From Flavobacterium hiemivividum (GTDB taxonomy: Bacteria; Bacteroidota; Bacteroidia; Flavobacteriales; Flavobacteriaceae), in NCBI RefSeq assembly GCF_004349145.1, contig NZ_SMFO01000001.1, positions 806,001 to 870,000 of the forward strand: a DNA stretch of 64,000 bases, written 5' to 3'. The position numbers were made by a program, and so were the translations under genes. The notes beneath the pieces were generated by a model that made no database searches, was not told where the DNA came from, and saw only the letters and a list, made by a program, of their open reading frames with translations. Positions within the stretch are counted from its first letter, which is position 1. Every line of letters starts with the position of its first letter. This document shows, one piece after another, positions 54,194-63,400 of this stretch.

Positions 54194-56371
54194 TTATTTG
54201 AGGCCACTGAAAATATAAGAAACTGAAAAACCTGCGTAATAATTTCTTGGATTCCCGGGATAATAATAGCGCGGTAACGCTTTACCAAAACCAACAGCAT
54301 TTGGCAGAATACTTGCGGCATACTTAGTATTTGCTAAGTTGTTGATTCCAGTGGTAAACTCGGTTTTTAAGAATTTTAAAATTGTAAGGCTGTAGCCGAA
54401 TTTTACATTTACAAGACCGTACGCCTGGCTATACTTGGTACTTGAATCATTCATAGGAATAGCACCTACATGTAAATAAGACGCATTCGCTGTAAAACCC
54501 GAAGCCGTTTTGGCATCGACACCTACATTCCATTGCTTATTTGGAACTCCCGTAAGTGCGTTACCGGAATAATCTTTATCACCATCAACAAAATCTTTGA
54601 ATTTAAAATCATTAAAAGTACCCGAAAAATAAGGTGTAAGTTGGAAGCGATCTGTATTTACCAGCTGATAATTTAGCCCCAGTTCTACTCCTCGATGCGA
54701 ACTTTCTCCTGCATTGATTCCTACAAACTGATCTTCGGCGGTGCGGCGAGCGACTAATAAATTAGTGATTTGAGTACTGAAAAAAGCAACATCAGTGTAC
54801 AATCGTTTTTGCAACCAGTTTCCTTTAAACCCCAATTCGTAATTATAGCCCATTTCTGGTTTTAGATTCGTGTTGATTTCGCCATCTGGTGTCAGTGTTT
54901 CAGCAACCGAAGGAACAGAAAAACCTTTGCTTACGGAGGCATAAATGTTCTTGGAAGCTGCAACGGCATACGAAATCCCTAATCGCGGCGACCATACATT
55001 CCCAAAAGTATATGATTTTTTTTCGATAGCAGTGTTTGTTTCAAAAGTATTTTCGATCGAATATTGAGTTGTGTTCAACGCTACTCCCGTTTCAAGATGA
55101 AGCTTTTGAGTCAGCTCGAAATCCATTTGCAGGAAATAATTTCGATAATTTCTATTTTGCTTCATACTACTGAACTCGACGCCCTGGATACTTCCTTGAT
55201 TGGGTTGCGACTGGTATTTATTTTCGAAAAGAGAAAAAGCATATCGCTCTGTCGCCATTTCGGTTCCTATGCTTGCTTCAAAGGGAATGGAGAATAATTT
55301 AGATCGAAAGTTTAAGGTGGAGCGCAAACCAATAGAAGTAATTTTATCGTCCAAAATATCAAAAGGTCGCGGTTCATAAGCATCTTTAAAATTAGAAAAT
55401 ACATTGGTTTTAAAACTCCATTTCTCCGACAATTGATGTTGGTAACCCAATCCTAAAAGTACTTTGTCATAGGATTCATAACCTTGGGCCGCAGCCCAGT
55501 TAGCCGCCGCTTTTTCGGGCATGTTTTTAAAATCAGTTTCGTTTATCGAACTAGCGATAAACGCTTTTAATCGGGTATAGTTCCCTATAAAAGAAAGACT
55601 CCCATTGTCGCTTATTGATTGTTTTCCGTGCAAAGTAAACGCTTTTCTATCGTAGGCACTGTTAGCTCTAAAGCCGTCGCTTTGCAAATGGGAATAATTA
55701 GAAAAAAGTGTAGATTTTTCAGTACCATATCCACCAGAAAAAGATTGCTGCAATAATCCATAACTACCCACGGTAGTTTTCGATTTCGCAAATGATTGAT
55801 TACTAAGAATATCTTTCGAAAATAATTGGATAACTCCACCTAAACCAGATCCAAAACTCGTGGAATTAGGTCCTTTGATAATTTCGATTCGGCTAATGGT
55901 TTCTAAATCGATGTCTTCAATGCTGGTTTCGCCTTCGGCCGTTGTCAATGGAATGCCTTCAAAATAGGCTTTTACTTTGTTTGTTCCATATTGAGTTCGG
56001 GATCCAATGCCACGAATTGTGATTCGGTTCGTATTCAAGGCACCTTGCTGCATATAAATTCCTGGAACTGCATTTAAAACAGAAGTAAGAATCACGCCGT
56101 CAGTTCGCTCCAGATCTTTGGTCCGAATCACAGCAAGGGCGGCAGCCGTTTTTTGAAGAGTGGTAGCAATAGGCGAAGCAATCACTATTTCAGAAAGGGC
56201 TGTGGTGTCTTTTCGCACTTGGCTGTAGCTAGAAACACAGCAAAATAACGATAACAATAGGGCTGGGAAATTAGGGCTGATTTTGAACAACGGATTCTCT
56301 TTAGATGTAAATAAAACTTTGATAAAGTTAGTTTTTTCTATTATGGAATCAAACAGGAATAGCCAGCGCAT
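54194..56371 (-). CDS. TonB-dependent outer-membrane receptor
   Basis: The 725-residue protein has a signal region (FPALLLSLFCCVSSYSQ), unusually preceded by about 35 residues. It then has a TonB box-like segment (TTALSEIVIASPIA), a plug (about 60-190, with GILTSVL-type NAVPGIYMQQGALNTNRITI and IEIIKGPNSTSFGSGLGG) and a barrel ending SYIFSGLK. The layout resembles siderophore, heme or copper receptors rather than SusC. The exact start is uncertain because no Met lies near the signal peptide. An alternative TTG near 56290 would remove the extra N-terminus. Ligand unknown. Confidence 0.88.
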   Translation of the reverse strand: MRWLFLFDSIIEKTNFIKVLFTSKENPLFKISPNFPALLLSLFCCVSSYSQVRKDTTALSEIVIASPIATTLQKTAAALAVIRTKDLERTDGVILTSVLNAVPGIYMQQGALNTNRITIRGIGSRTQYGTNKVKAYFEGIPLTTAEGETSIEDIDLETISRIEIIKGPNSTSFGSGLGGVIQLFSKDILSNQSFAKSKTTVGSYGLLQQSFSGGYGTEKSTLFSNYSHLQSDGFRANSAYDRKAFTLHGKQSISDNGSLSFIGNYTRLKAFIASSINETDFKNMPEKAAANWAAAQGYESYDKVLLGLGYQHQLSEKWSFKTNVFSNFKDAYEPRPFDILDDKITSIGLRSTLNFRSKLFSIPFEASIGTEMATERYAFSLFENKYQSQPNQGSIQGVEFSSMKQNRNYRNYFLQMDFELTQKLHLETGVALNTTQYSIENTFETNTAIEKKSYTFGNVWSPRLGISYAVAASKNIYASVSKGFSVPSVAETLTPDGEINTNLKPEMGYNYELGFKGNWLQKRLYTDVAFFSTQITNLLVARRTAEDQFVGINAGESSHRGVELGLNYQLVNTDRFQLTPYFSGTFNDFKFKDFVDGDKDYSGNALTGVPNKQWNVGVDAKTASGFTANASYLHVGAIPMNDSSTKYSQAYGLVNVKFGYSLTILKFLKTEFTTGINNLANTKYAASILPNAVGFGKALPRYYYPGNPRNYYAGFSVSYIFSGLK

Positions 56372-56468
56372 TCGATTGTGAATATATTAGAAAACCTTGT
56401 GACTAAATTATAATAAATAGCCTATATTTAGGTTTACCTTTGTTTTGAATCTCTTAGAAATATTTTTT

Positions 56469-57491
56469 ATGAAAAAGCACATTGTAGTAGTCCTTTCACT
56501 TTCCGTTTTAACTCTTCTTAGTAGTTGCAACCAAGGCAAAGCCGCGGATGAAAAAGTAGAAATTGAAAAAGTAAAAACGGCGTCTGTTGACACAGTTAAG
56601 AAAAAAGCAGTTTCGACCATCGATACTGTGGACTACAATAAAAGAATGATCGCTTTAAGCAACGACACTACGGGAAGATGGCCGGTAAAAACGCCTTATC
56701 CTTTACCTGGCGCGATATTGCCGTACAATAGAATCATCGCTTTTTATGGAAACTTATATTCTACAAGAATGGGCGTTTTAGGAGAATATCCTAGAGCGGT
56801 AATGATCGAAAAATTAAAAGGCGAAGTGGCTAAATGGAATGCTGCAGATCCTACCGTGAAGGCAATCCCTGCTTTCCATTATATTGCAGTAACGGCTCAA
56901 GGTGCACCAGGAAAAGATAACATGCACCGCATGCGTATGCCGTTTAAACAGATCGATACGGTAATTAAATGGGCAAAACCTATTGATGCTTTAGTGTTTT
57001 TAGATATTCAAGTAGGACATAGTACTGTAAAAAAAGAAGTGAGCGAATTAGTTGAGTATTTAAAATTGCCTAACGTTCATTTAGGTATCGACCCTGAGTT
57101 TTCGATGAAAAACGGAGAAATTCCAGGAAAAAAAATTGGAACTTTTGACGCAGCTGACCTGAATGATGCTATCGATATTATGGCTAAAGTAGTTCGCGAA
57201 AACAACTTGCCTCCTAAAGTTTTTGTGATACACCGTTTTACTCAAGGAATGGTAACCAATTATAAAAATATTAAAACTCTTCCTGAGGTACAAGTAGTGA
57301 TGCATATGGACGGTTTTGGTAGCAAAGTTTTAAAAAAATCGACTTACTTGACCTACATAAAGAGAGAACCAGTTCAATTTACCGGTTTTAAATTATTTTA
57401 CAAAAATGACAATTGGAACGATTGGAAAATATATGAACCAGAAGAATTACTGAAATTAACTCCAAGACCCAGCTATATCCAATTTCAATAA
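56469..57491 (+). CDS. lipoprotein of unknown function
   Basis: The 340-residue protein has a lipoprotein signal (VVLSLSVLTLLSSCNQ, lipid Cys 21). After a lysine-rich linker comes a domain with alternating strands and helices (RIIAFYGNLYSTRMGVLGEY, IDALVFLDIQVGHSTVKKEV, VHLGIDPEFSMKN, VFVIHRFTQGMV). The order of strands and acidic residues suggests a TIM-barrel-like hydrolase fold. I do not recognise the family. It starts divergently from the TonB receptor and lies 11 bases before the deacetylase gene, with which it must be co-transcribed. The start at ATG 56469 gives the signal peptide directly. Confidence 0.8.
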   Translation: MKKHIVVVLSLSVLTLLSSCNQGKAADEKVEIEKVKTASVDTVKKKAVSTIDTVDYNKRMIALSNDTTGRWPVKTPYPLPGAILPYNRIIAFYGNLYSTRMGVLGEYPRAVMIEKLKGEVAKWNAADPTVKAIPAFHYIAVTAQGAPGKDNMHRMRMPFKQIDTVIKWAKPIDALVFLDIQVGHSTVKKEVSELVEYLKLPNVHLGIDPEFSMKNGEIPGKKIGTFDAADLNDAIDIMAKVVRENNLPPKVFVIHRFTQGMVTNYKNIKTLPEVQVVMHMDGFGSKVLKKSTYLTYIKREPVQFTGFKLFYKNDNWNDWKIYEPEELLKLTPRPSYIQFQ

Positions 57492-57502
57492 TATCTAGTA
57501 CA

Positions 57503-58357
57503 ATGAAAAAATATTTCGCCGGCCTATTTTTAGGACTTATTATTTTACAAGGTTGCCAATCTAAGGCGGAGGAAACTTCTAAGGATGAAAACCCTGAGAA
57601 AGTAACCTTAGTAAATAAAGTCGAAAATAAAACAGAGCCACAAAAAGTGACTAACGATGCGGCCGCCATTCTTGCAAAAAAAGAGGTGCCTATACTTTGC
57701 TATCATCAAATTAAGGATTTTAATGCAAGTGCTGGTGCAATGACAAAAGTTTACACCGTAAAACCAGTTGATTTTGTAGCGCAAATGAAAGCATTGTCGG
57801 AGGCAGGTTATAATAGTATTTTGCCAGAGCAGCTGTATGAGTATTTAGTTCACAACGCTCCACTACCTGCTAAACCCATCATGATTACTTTTGACGATAC
57901 CCGTGCCGAACAATACAGCATTGGCGCAGCCGAAATGAAAAAATACGGTTTTAAAGGCGTGTTTTTTGTAATGACCGTTTCTATTAATCGTCCTGGATAT
58001 ATGAGCAAAGAGGAGATAAAAAGCCTTGCTGATGAGGGACATGTTGTTGCGGCACATACTTGGGACCACCACATGGTCACTAAATATTCTGGTGAAGACT
58101 GGAATACCCAATTGGTTAAACCAAAAGCAAAACTAGAAGAAATAATCGGGAAACCTTTAACTGACTTTGCTTATCCTTTTGGTTTGTGGAATACTGCAGC
58201 AATTCCTGAATTGAAAAAGAGTGGCTATAAAATGGCTTATATTTTATCTACTAAGAGAGATTCTATTGATCCACTTTATACTATAAGACGAATGATTGTT
58301 TCCGGAACCTGGACTACAGAAAGGATGATGAAATCGACAGAATCTACTTTTGAATAA
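57503..58357 (+). CDS. polysaccharide deacetylase (NodB/CE4) lipoprotein
   Basis: Removes acetyl groups from glycans outside the inner membrane. The 284-residue protein has a lipoprotein signal (LFLGLIILQGCQSK, lipid Cys 17), a variable linker (to about 65) and a NodB domain. Motif 1 is MITFDDTRAEQYSIG (with the metal Asp pair, but Thr where Gly is usual), motif 2 is HTWDHHMV, and motif 3 is FAYPFGLWN. It follows a lipoprotein gene by 11 bases. The pair may process a surface or peptidoglycan sugar. A terminator follows. Confidence 0.9.
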   Translation: MKKYFAGLFLGLIILQGCQSKAEETSKDENPEKVTLVNKVENKTEPQKVTNDAAAILAKKEVPILCYHQIKDFNASAGAMTKVYTVKPVDFVAQMKALSEAGYNSILPEQLYEYLVHNAPLPAKPIMITFDDTRAEQYSIGAAEMKKYGFKGVFFVMTVSINRPGYMSKEEIKSLADEGHVVAAHTWDHHMVTKYSGEDWNTQLVKPKAKLEEIIGKPLTDFAYPFGLWNTAAIPELKKSGYKMAYILSTKRDSIDPLYTIRRMIVSGTWTTERMMKSTESTFE

Positions 58358-58390
58358 AAAGAAAATTAAGACTATAAAAAAAGATTATAC

Positions 58391-58434
58391 AAGGCAGTAC
58401 GCGATTCGGAAGAATGGTTTACTGCCTTCATTTT
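58391..58434 (+). terminator. terminator after the deacetylase gene
   Basis: AAGGCAGTA and TACTGCCTT form a 9-bp perfect stem around a 20-base loop, followed by CATTTT. The rest of the 249-base gap to the phosphate permease is AT-rich and shows no clear -7 box (GACTTTTG near 58580 is closest). Confidence 0.65.
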
Positions 58435-58606
58435 ATAACACAAATCTATTTTCTGAAATTTCAATTACATCCAAAAAGAACTCTTAAATTAAATTATGTG
58501 CTTCTATTTTAAAAAAAAGTGCATTTTATGGCTTTTGATAACATTAAGTTAACATACAAATAAAAATGTTAATAGACTTTTGTAGAAAATATAACCTTAA
58601 TTTAAA

Positions 58607-60850
58607 ATGGATCAGATTTACGTAATAATGTTATTGGTTTTAGGAGTTCTAGCCGTCATCGATTTAATGGTTGGAGTTAGTAATGATGCCGTGAATTTTT
58701 TAAATTCCGCCATAGGTTCTAAAGCCGTTTCATTCAAAACCACAATGATTGTAGCGAGTCTTGGGGTATTAATTGGAGCCTTATTTTCCAGTGGAATGAT
58801 GGAAATTGCAAGAAGTGGTATTTTTGTACCGAGCATGTTTAGTTTTAATGACGTCATGATTATCTTCTTAGCGGTTATGATTTCTGATATTTTGTTATTG
58901 GATGTTTTTAACTCATTAGGTTTACCAACTTCTACTACAGTTTCTATTATTTTCGAATTATTGGGAGCAGCAGTCTGTTTAGCACTTTATAAAATATACA
59001 CTTCAGATGAGACACTAGGCCATTTAGGGATGTATATCAATACAAAGAAAGCCTCAGCTATCGTTTACAGCATCTTGCTTTCTGTGATTTTATCTTTTGC
59101 TTTAGGTAGTTTTATCCAGTATATTTCTAGACTTATTTTTACTTTTCATTACGAAAAAAAGCTGAAATATTTTGGGGCTATATTTGGAGGAGTTGCTATT
59201 TCAGCGATTACTTTCTTTATTTTAATCAAAGGATTGAAAGGTGTCTCCTTTATTTCAGCAGCACAATTTGAGTGGATTGACAAAAATCAATTCGTAATTC
59301 TCGGAGTTAATTTTGTGTTTTTTACACTATTATCTCAATTACTAATTAGCTATTTTAAAGTTAATATTCTAAGAGTCATCATTCTTATTGGAACCTTTGC
59401 ATTAGCACTAGCTTTTGCGGGGAATGATTTAGTTAACTTCATTGGAGTACCGATTGCGGCATATAATTCGTACCAAATTTTCCAAGGCAGCGGTATTTCT
59501 GGCGATGAATTTATGATGGGCGCTTTAGCAAATGATGACATTGTAGCTCCATTTTATTTTTTATTGTTTGCTGGAGTTGTAATGGTAATAACATTATGGA
59601 CATCAAAAAAGGCAAAAAGTGTTATTGAAACAGGCGTGAATTTATCAAGACAAGGTGAAGGGGACGAGAAATTTACACCTAACACTGCTTCGAGATTTAT
59701 TGTTAGGTTTGGAGTTTCTCTTGGCCAAGTGATTAATGTTTTTTTACCAAAAAAATTGCAAATTAAAATCGATAGCCGATTTATAAACGTAGAGAAATCC
59801 AAGAAAAAATCAGCGGACGAACCTGCTTTTGATATGGTACGAGCTTCTGTAAACTTAATGGTTGCTAGTATTTTAATTTCAATTGGAACATCTTTAAAAT
59901 TACCACTATCTACTACTTATGTTACGTTTATGGTTGCCATGGGAACGTCATTTGCTGACAGAGCATGGGACAGAGAAAGTGCTGTTTATAGAATAGCTGG
60001 TGTTTTTAAAGTTATTGGCGGTTGGTTTTTTACGGCAATAATTGCATTCTTCTTAGCTGTTATCATGGCTTATATTTTAAAAGTAGGCGAAGTTTTTGCG
60101 TTTTTTGGCTTGATAATTATGTTAGGAATTATGCTATATAAAAGCTCTAGAAAACATAAAGAGAAGGTAAAAAACGAAGAAGAAGTTAAAAGCTTACGTA
60201 GAGAAGATATTGGAACAGTGAAAGATATGATTACTGAAAGTTCAGCGCAAATATCTAAGGTTTTCCGTAAAACTAGCGCATTATATTCTAATTTAGTTGA
60301 TAACTTAGGTTTAGAAGATTTAGCGAAGTTAAAAGAGAATAAAAAAGACCAGAAGAAGTTAGAAAAGGAAATCGATGAACTAAAAAACAATGTCTTTTAC
60401 TTGATTAAAAATCTCGATGACAATTCAGTTGAAGCCAGTAAATTCTATATTTTAATCTTGGGTTATTTACAAGATATGGTTCAATCTATAGACTTTATAA
60501 CCTCAAATAGTTATTCGCACGTTAATAACAATCATAAAAAATTAAAATTCAATCAAATTAAAGGATTGAAAATAATTGATAAGCAATTGCAACAATTGCT
60601 ACATTCGCTGGAAGAGAGTTTTAAAAATGAAGATTTTAATACAATTGACCACATTTTAAATGACAAGCAAGTACTATTAGATACGGTTTCTGAATTGATT
60701 ACTAAACAAATCAAAACAATCAGAACCACTGAAACAAGTCCGAAAAATAGTAAATTGTATTTTGCTTTATTGCTAGAAGTAAATGATTTAGTGAAGTCTA
60801 TTACTAATTTGTTAGAGTTATTTAAAGAGTTTAATAAGTTGAATAAATAG
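58607..60850 (+). CDS. inorganic phosphate transporter, PiT family, with C-terminal PhoU-like region
   Basis: An inner-membrane permease for phosphate, driven by proton or sodium. The 747-residue protein has two PiT signature regions: GVSNDAVNFLNSAIGSKAVS (about 22-41) and FAGNDLVNFIGVPIAAYNSY (about 270-289). About ten membrane helices run to residue 520. The last 220 residues are a charged, helical, coiled-coil-like region (LRREDIGTVKDMITESSAQI) resembling the PhoU/DUF47 partner domain. Such fusions of permease and regulator are common in Bacteroidetes. No pst genes adjoin it. Confidence 0.93.
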   Translation: MDQIYVIMLLVLGVLAVIDLMVGVSNDAVNFLNSAIGSKAVSFKTTMIVASLGVLIGALFSSGMMEIARSGIFVPSMFSFNDVMIIFLAVMISDILLLDVFNSLGLPTSTTVSIIFELLGAAVCLALYKIYTSDETLGHLGMYINTKKASAIVYSILLSVILSFALGSFIQYISRLIFTFHYEKKLKYFGAIFGGVAISAITFFILIKGLKGVSFISAAQFEWIDKNQFVILGVNFVFFTLLSQLLISYFKVNILRVIILIGTFALALAFAGNDLVNFIGVPIAAYNSYQIFQGSGISGDEFMMGALANDDIVAPFYFLLFAGVVMVITLWTSKKAKSVIETGVNLSRQGEGDEKFTPNTASRFIVRFGVSLGQVINVFLPKKLQIKIDSRFINVEKSKKKSADEPAFDMVRASVNLMVASILISIGTSLKLPLSTTYVTFMVAMGTSFADRAWDRESAVYRIAGVFKVIGGWFFTAIIAFFLAVIMAYILKVGEVFAFFGLIIMLGIMLYKSSRKHKEKVKNEEEVKSLRREDIGTVKDMITESSAQISKVFRKTSALYSNLVDNLGLEDLAKLKENKKDQKKLEKEIDELKNNVFYLIKNLDDNSVEASKFYILILGYLQDMVQSIDFITSNSYSHVNNNHKKLKFNQIKGLKIIDKQLQQLLHSLEESFKNEDFNTIDHILNDKQVLLDTVSELITKQIKTIRTTETSPKNSKLYFALLLEVNDLVKSITNLLELFKEFNKLNK

Positions 60851-60962
60851 CAATCATAGTATAAGAATAGCATTTATGCTGCTGGTGTTACTTATAAATC
60901 GTCCCAGCTCTATTGCTCTCAAGCATTGAGTAGCTTCTTGCGTGACAATGAAACTAGCGTAT

Positions 60963-61033
60963 ATTATTTATAAGTTAGAGCCATAAAAAAAGGCAGTATC
61001 GAACTCCTAGGAATTCGATACCGCCTTTTTAAT
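60963..61033. terminator. bidirectional terminator, copy 1
   Basis: AAAAAAAGGCAGTATCGAA to TTCGATACCGCCTTTTT is a hairpin with A- and T-runs outside, stem about 13 bp with one mismatch. The word TATTATTTATAAGTTAGAG precedes it, as in copy 2. It lies between the convergent permease and M23 genes. Confidence 0.75.
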
Positions 61034-61213
61034 TGAAGCGTAATTCTACACCAAACAAATTTTTAATAGAGTTATAAAGCCCCAATTTAATATGATAATA
61101 GCGCAATGCAATTAGACTGTATTGATTGCTATCGGTATCGCTCTTGAATCCTCCTAATTCTATTGCTATAGAGCTTTGAGTGTAGCTTTCAGCATGACAA
61201 AGAAATTACCTTG

Positions 61214-61290
61214 TATTATTTATAAGTTAGAGTCAAAAAAAAGCACTCTCGAATTCCTAAGAATTTGATAGTGCTTTTTTTTGACTCTAC
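61214..61290. terminator. bidirectional terminator, copy 2
   Basis: AAAAAAAAGCACTCTCGAAT and ATTTGATAGTGCTTTTTTTT form a hairpin (GCAC..CTCGAAT/ATTTGATAGTGC) preceded by TATTATTTATAAGTTAGAG, as in copy 1. The two copies are about 250 bases apart and are a diverged duplication. It ends 17 bases before the M23 stop. Confidence 0.7.
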
Positions 61291-61306
61291 TAATATACAG
61301 CCGCTA

Positions 61307-62596
61307 TTATTTATTCGACAACCATCCTTGAGGATTTGTATAAGTTGTGTTTTGTAACAGCAGGAACTTGATAACTGTTTTACCAGTATCTCCATTAGTT
61401 CGCACTCTACCTAGATTTTGTTTGATACTTACTTTATCTCCTTTACTAACTGACACAGTGCTTAAGTTTTGATAGATGGTAAAATAATCTCCATGTTGTA
61501 TCATTACCGCTTTATTTACCGGAGACAACACCATAATACTGGATACTTCTCCGCCAAAAACGGCTCTTGCATTAGCGCCTTCATTTGTGGTTATCTCTAC
61601 TCCACTATTATTAATTACCAAAGTATGATAAATAGGATGCGCTTGAGATCCATAACCTAATGAAATAAATCCTTTTTCGACAGGCCACGGAAGGCTTCCT
61701 CTGTTTGCTTTAAAGCTATCGGCAATTAATTTGTCTTCTGGTGTCAGCTCTATTCTAGAAGAAGAAACAGGCTTTTTAGCCACCGCAGCAGCGACCTCTT
61801 TAGGACTAGCATTCGACTTTTCGGCTAATGCTCTCGCTTTTGCTTTCTCTAATGCGGCTTTTCTATTTGCTTCGGCAATTGCCTCCCGAATCAAACGGTC
61901 AATTTGTTTATCGATTGTTTTAGACTCTCTTTGTTTTTTTCGAATGTCAGATACAATTCTGTTTTTATCTTTCTTAATCGAATTTACCAGTTTTTCCTGC
62001 TCTACTTTCTCCTTCACAAGACCTTCTCTTTCCTTTTTGTTTTCTACTAAAAGTTTTTGTTTGGCTACTTTTTGAACTTTTAATTTATCATTATAAGTAA
62101 CCAGTTCAGTAGATTTTGACTTAATCTCCTCGCCTTGGTTTTTTCTAAAACTGGTATATTGTTTTAAATATTGTGCTCTTTTATAAGCTTGTAAAAAGTT
62201 CTCAGCCGAAAGTATAAACATCGCTCTACTTTGTTCTGAACGGCTTTTGTATGATTTTACAATCATTTGGGCATAATCTCCTTTAAGAACCTCAAGCTCT
62301 TTATTAAGCTTGTTGATTTTCATTTGATTAATATACATATCATTGGCCAAAAGCTTGGTTTGCTTTTCAGTAGTATTAATCAACGTTTCCTTTAGTCTGA
62401 TCTTGTTTTTTTGGATCACATACACGTTCATCGCTGATTTTTCCTTTGATTGAACGTTTTTCAACATTTTCTCATTCTCTCTAATCTCCTTTTGGATTTC
62501 GGCTTTTCGTTGTTCTAACTTTTCTTGTTGAGAAGACTGACTCCACATCACAGAAGTCATGCATATAAACAGTAGGCTAAGGAGAAATTTTGGCAT
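61307..62596 (-). CDS. M23-family murein hydrolase-type protein (EnvC-like)
   Basis: The 429-residue protein has a signal peptide (MPKFLLSLLFICMTSVMWSQ) and a very long coiled coil (about 24-240, dense in K, E and Q). An Ala-rich linker and a C-terminal LytM/M23 domain follow (about 310-429: GSLPWPVEKGFISLGYGSQA, ending NPQGWLSNK). The zinc-binding H-x-x-x-D and HxH motifs are not intact: the expected positions read HPIYHTLVINNSG and IQHGDYFTIYQN. This suggests an EnvC-type activator of amidases in cell division rather than an active peptidase. It starts 23 bases after the DUF4292 stop. Confidence 0.9.
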   Translation of the reverse strand: MPKFLLSLLFICMTSVMWSQSSQQEKLEQRKAEIQKEIRENEKMLKNVQSKEKSAMNVYVIQKNKIRLKETLINTTEKQTKLLANDMYINQMKINKLNKELEVLKGDYAQMIVKSYKSRSEQSRAMFILSAENFLQAYKRAQYLKQYTSFRKNQGEEIKSKSTELVTYNDKLKVQKVAKQKLLVENKKEREGLVKEKVEQEKLVNSIKKDKNRIVSDIRKKQRESKTIDKQIDRLIREAIAEANRKAALEKAKARALAEKSNASPKEVAAAVAKKPVSSSRIELTPEDKLIADSFKANRGSLPWPVEKGFISLGYGSQAHPIYHTLVINNSGVEITTNEGANARAVFGGEVSSIMVLSPVNKAVMIQHGDYFTIYQNLSTVSVSKGDKVSIKQNLGRVRTNGDTGKTVIKFLLLQNTTYTNPQGWLSNK

Positions 62597-62619
62597 CTTA
62601 AAAATATATTTGTGCAAAT

Positions 62620-63390
62620 TTACTTAATTATAATTCTATTGTAACCATTTGGAACACTATAAGGGAAAGAAAGTTCCTCATTGAAGGTTATATTATTGTA
62701 CTCTAAATTAATTTCTGATTTCCCATTGGGTTGAAACGTCTTAATTTCAACATTAGTTGGCAATTTTGACACCTTAAAATCCTTGATATTTGCATAAGCC
62801 ACCTGAATCATTCTACCTTCGGCTGTTTGTGTGATTTCTTGTCTTTGAACAGTAAAATCGGCTGCGCTAATATAGAATGTTTTTTTTGTATTATCGTTTG
62901 CCAAATCATCCAATCGATACAGCTGTTCCACTAATGATTCCTTGTATTTTCCTTTTGTCAAATCATCCAAAGCTTCCCCTATCAACATGTTTTGAATCTT
63001 ATTAAAATCCAAATCAGTACCGAGCCATTGACTCAAAGCGCTAAAATCACCTTCAAAATAAGTACCTTTTATTTTTTCGTAATAACTAACTGATGTTGGT
63101 GTAATACTCGCTTTAGCCATTGTTATTCCGAGAAAACGAACACTCACTAAAATTTGTTCGTCTTTCTTAATTTTGATTTCAGCAGTAACATTTTGGGTCT
63201 GTTTATCATCAGAATATCTGGCATTAGCCTTTATATATAATGTCGAAAAATCGCTTTTATTGTCATAGTGCTTTGCTATTATTTTATTTGCTTTTAAATA
63301 AGTCGCTGGTGTCGTAGCTTCTGTCACAACCGATTTTGATTTGCACGAGAATAGTAGAACAACCGCTAATAATGCTAAGAATTTATTCAT
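62620..63390 (-). CDS. DUF4292 lipoprotein
   Basis: The 256-residue protein has a lipoprotein signal (MNKFLALLAVVLLFSCKSKS, lipid Cys 16) and a beta-rich domain that I recognise as DUF4292 (FSTLYIKANARYSDDKQTQN, QILVSVRFLGITMAKASITP, FEGDFSALSQWLGTDLDF). The fold resembles LolA/LolB lipoprotein carriers, which would suit an outer-membrane assembly role. Function is not established. It lies between the TPR gene and the M23 gene on one strand, a conserved Flavobacterium order. Confidence 0.88.
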   Translation of the reverse strand: MNKFLALLAVVLLFSCKSKSVVTEATTPATYLKANKIIAKHYDNKSDFSTLYIKANARYSDDKQTQNVTAEIKIKKDEQILVSVRFLGITMAKASITPTSVSYYEKIKGTYFEGDFSALSQWLGTDLDFNKIQNMLIGEALDDLTKGKYKESLVEQLYRLDDLANDNTKKTFYISAADFTVQRQEITQTAEGRMIQVAYANIKDFKVSKLPTNVEIKTFQPNGKSEINLEYNNITFNEELSFPYSVPNGYNRIIIK

Positions 63391-63400
63391 TTTAATTTTA

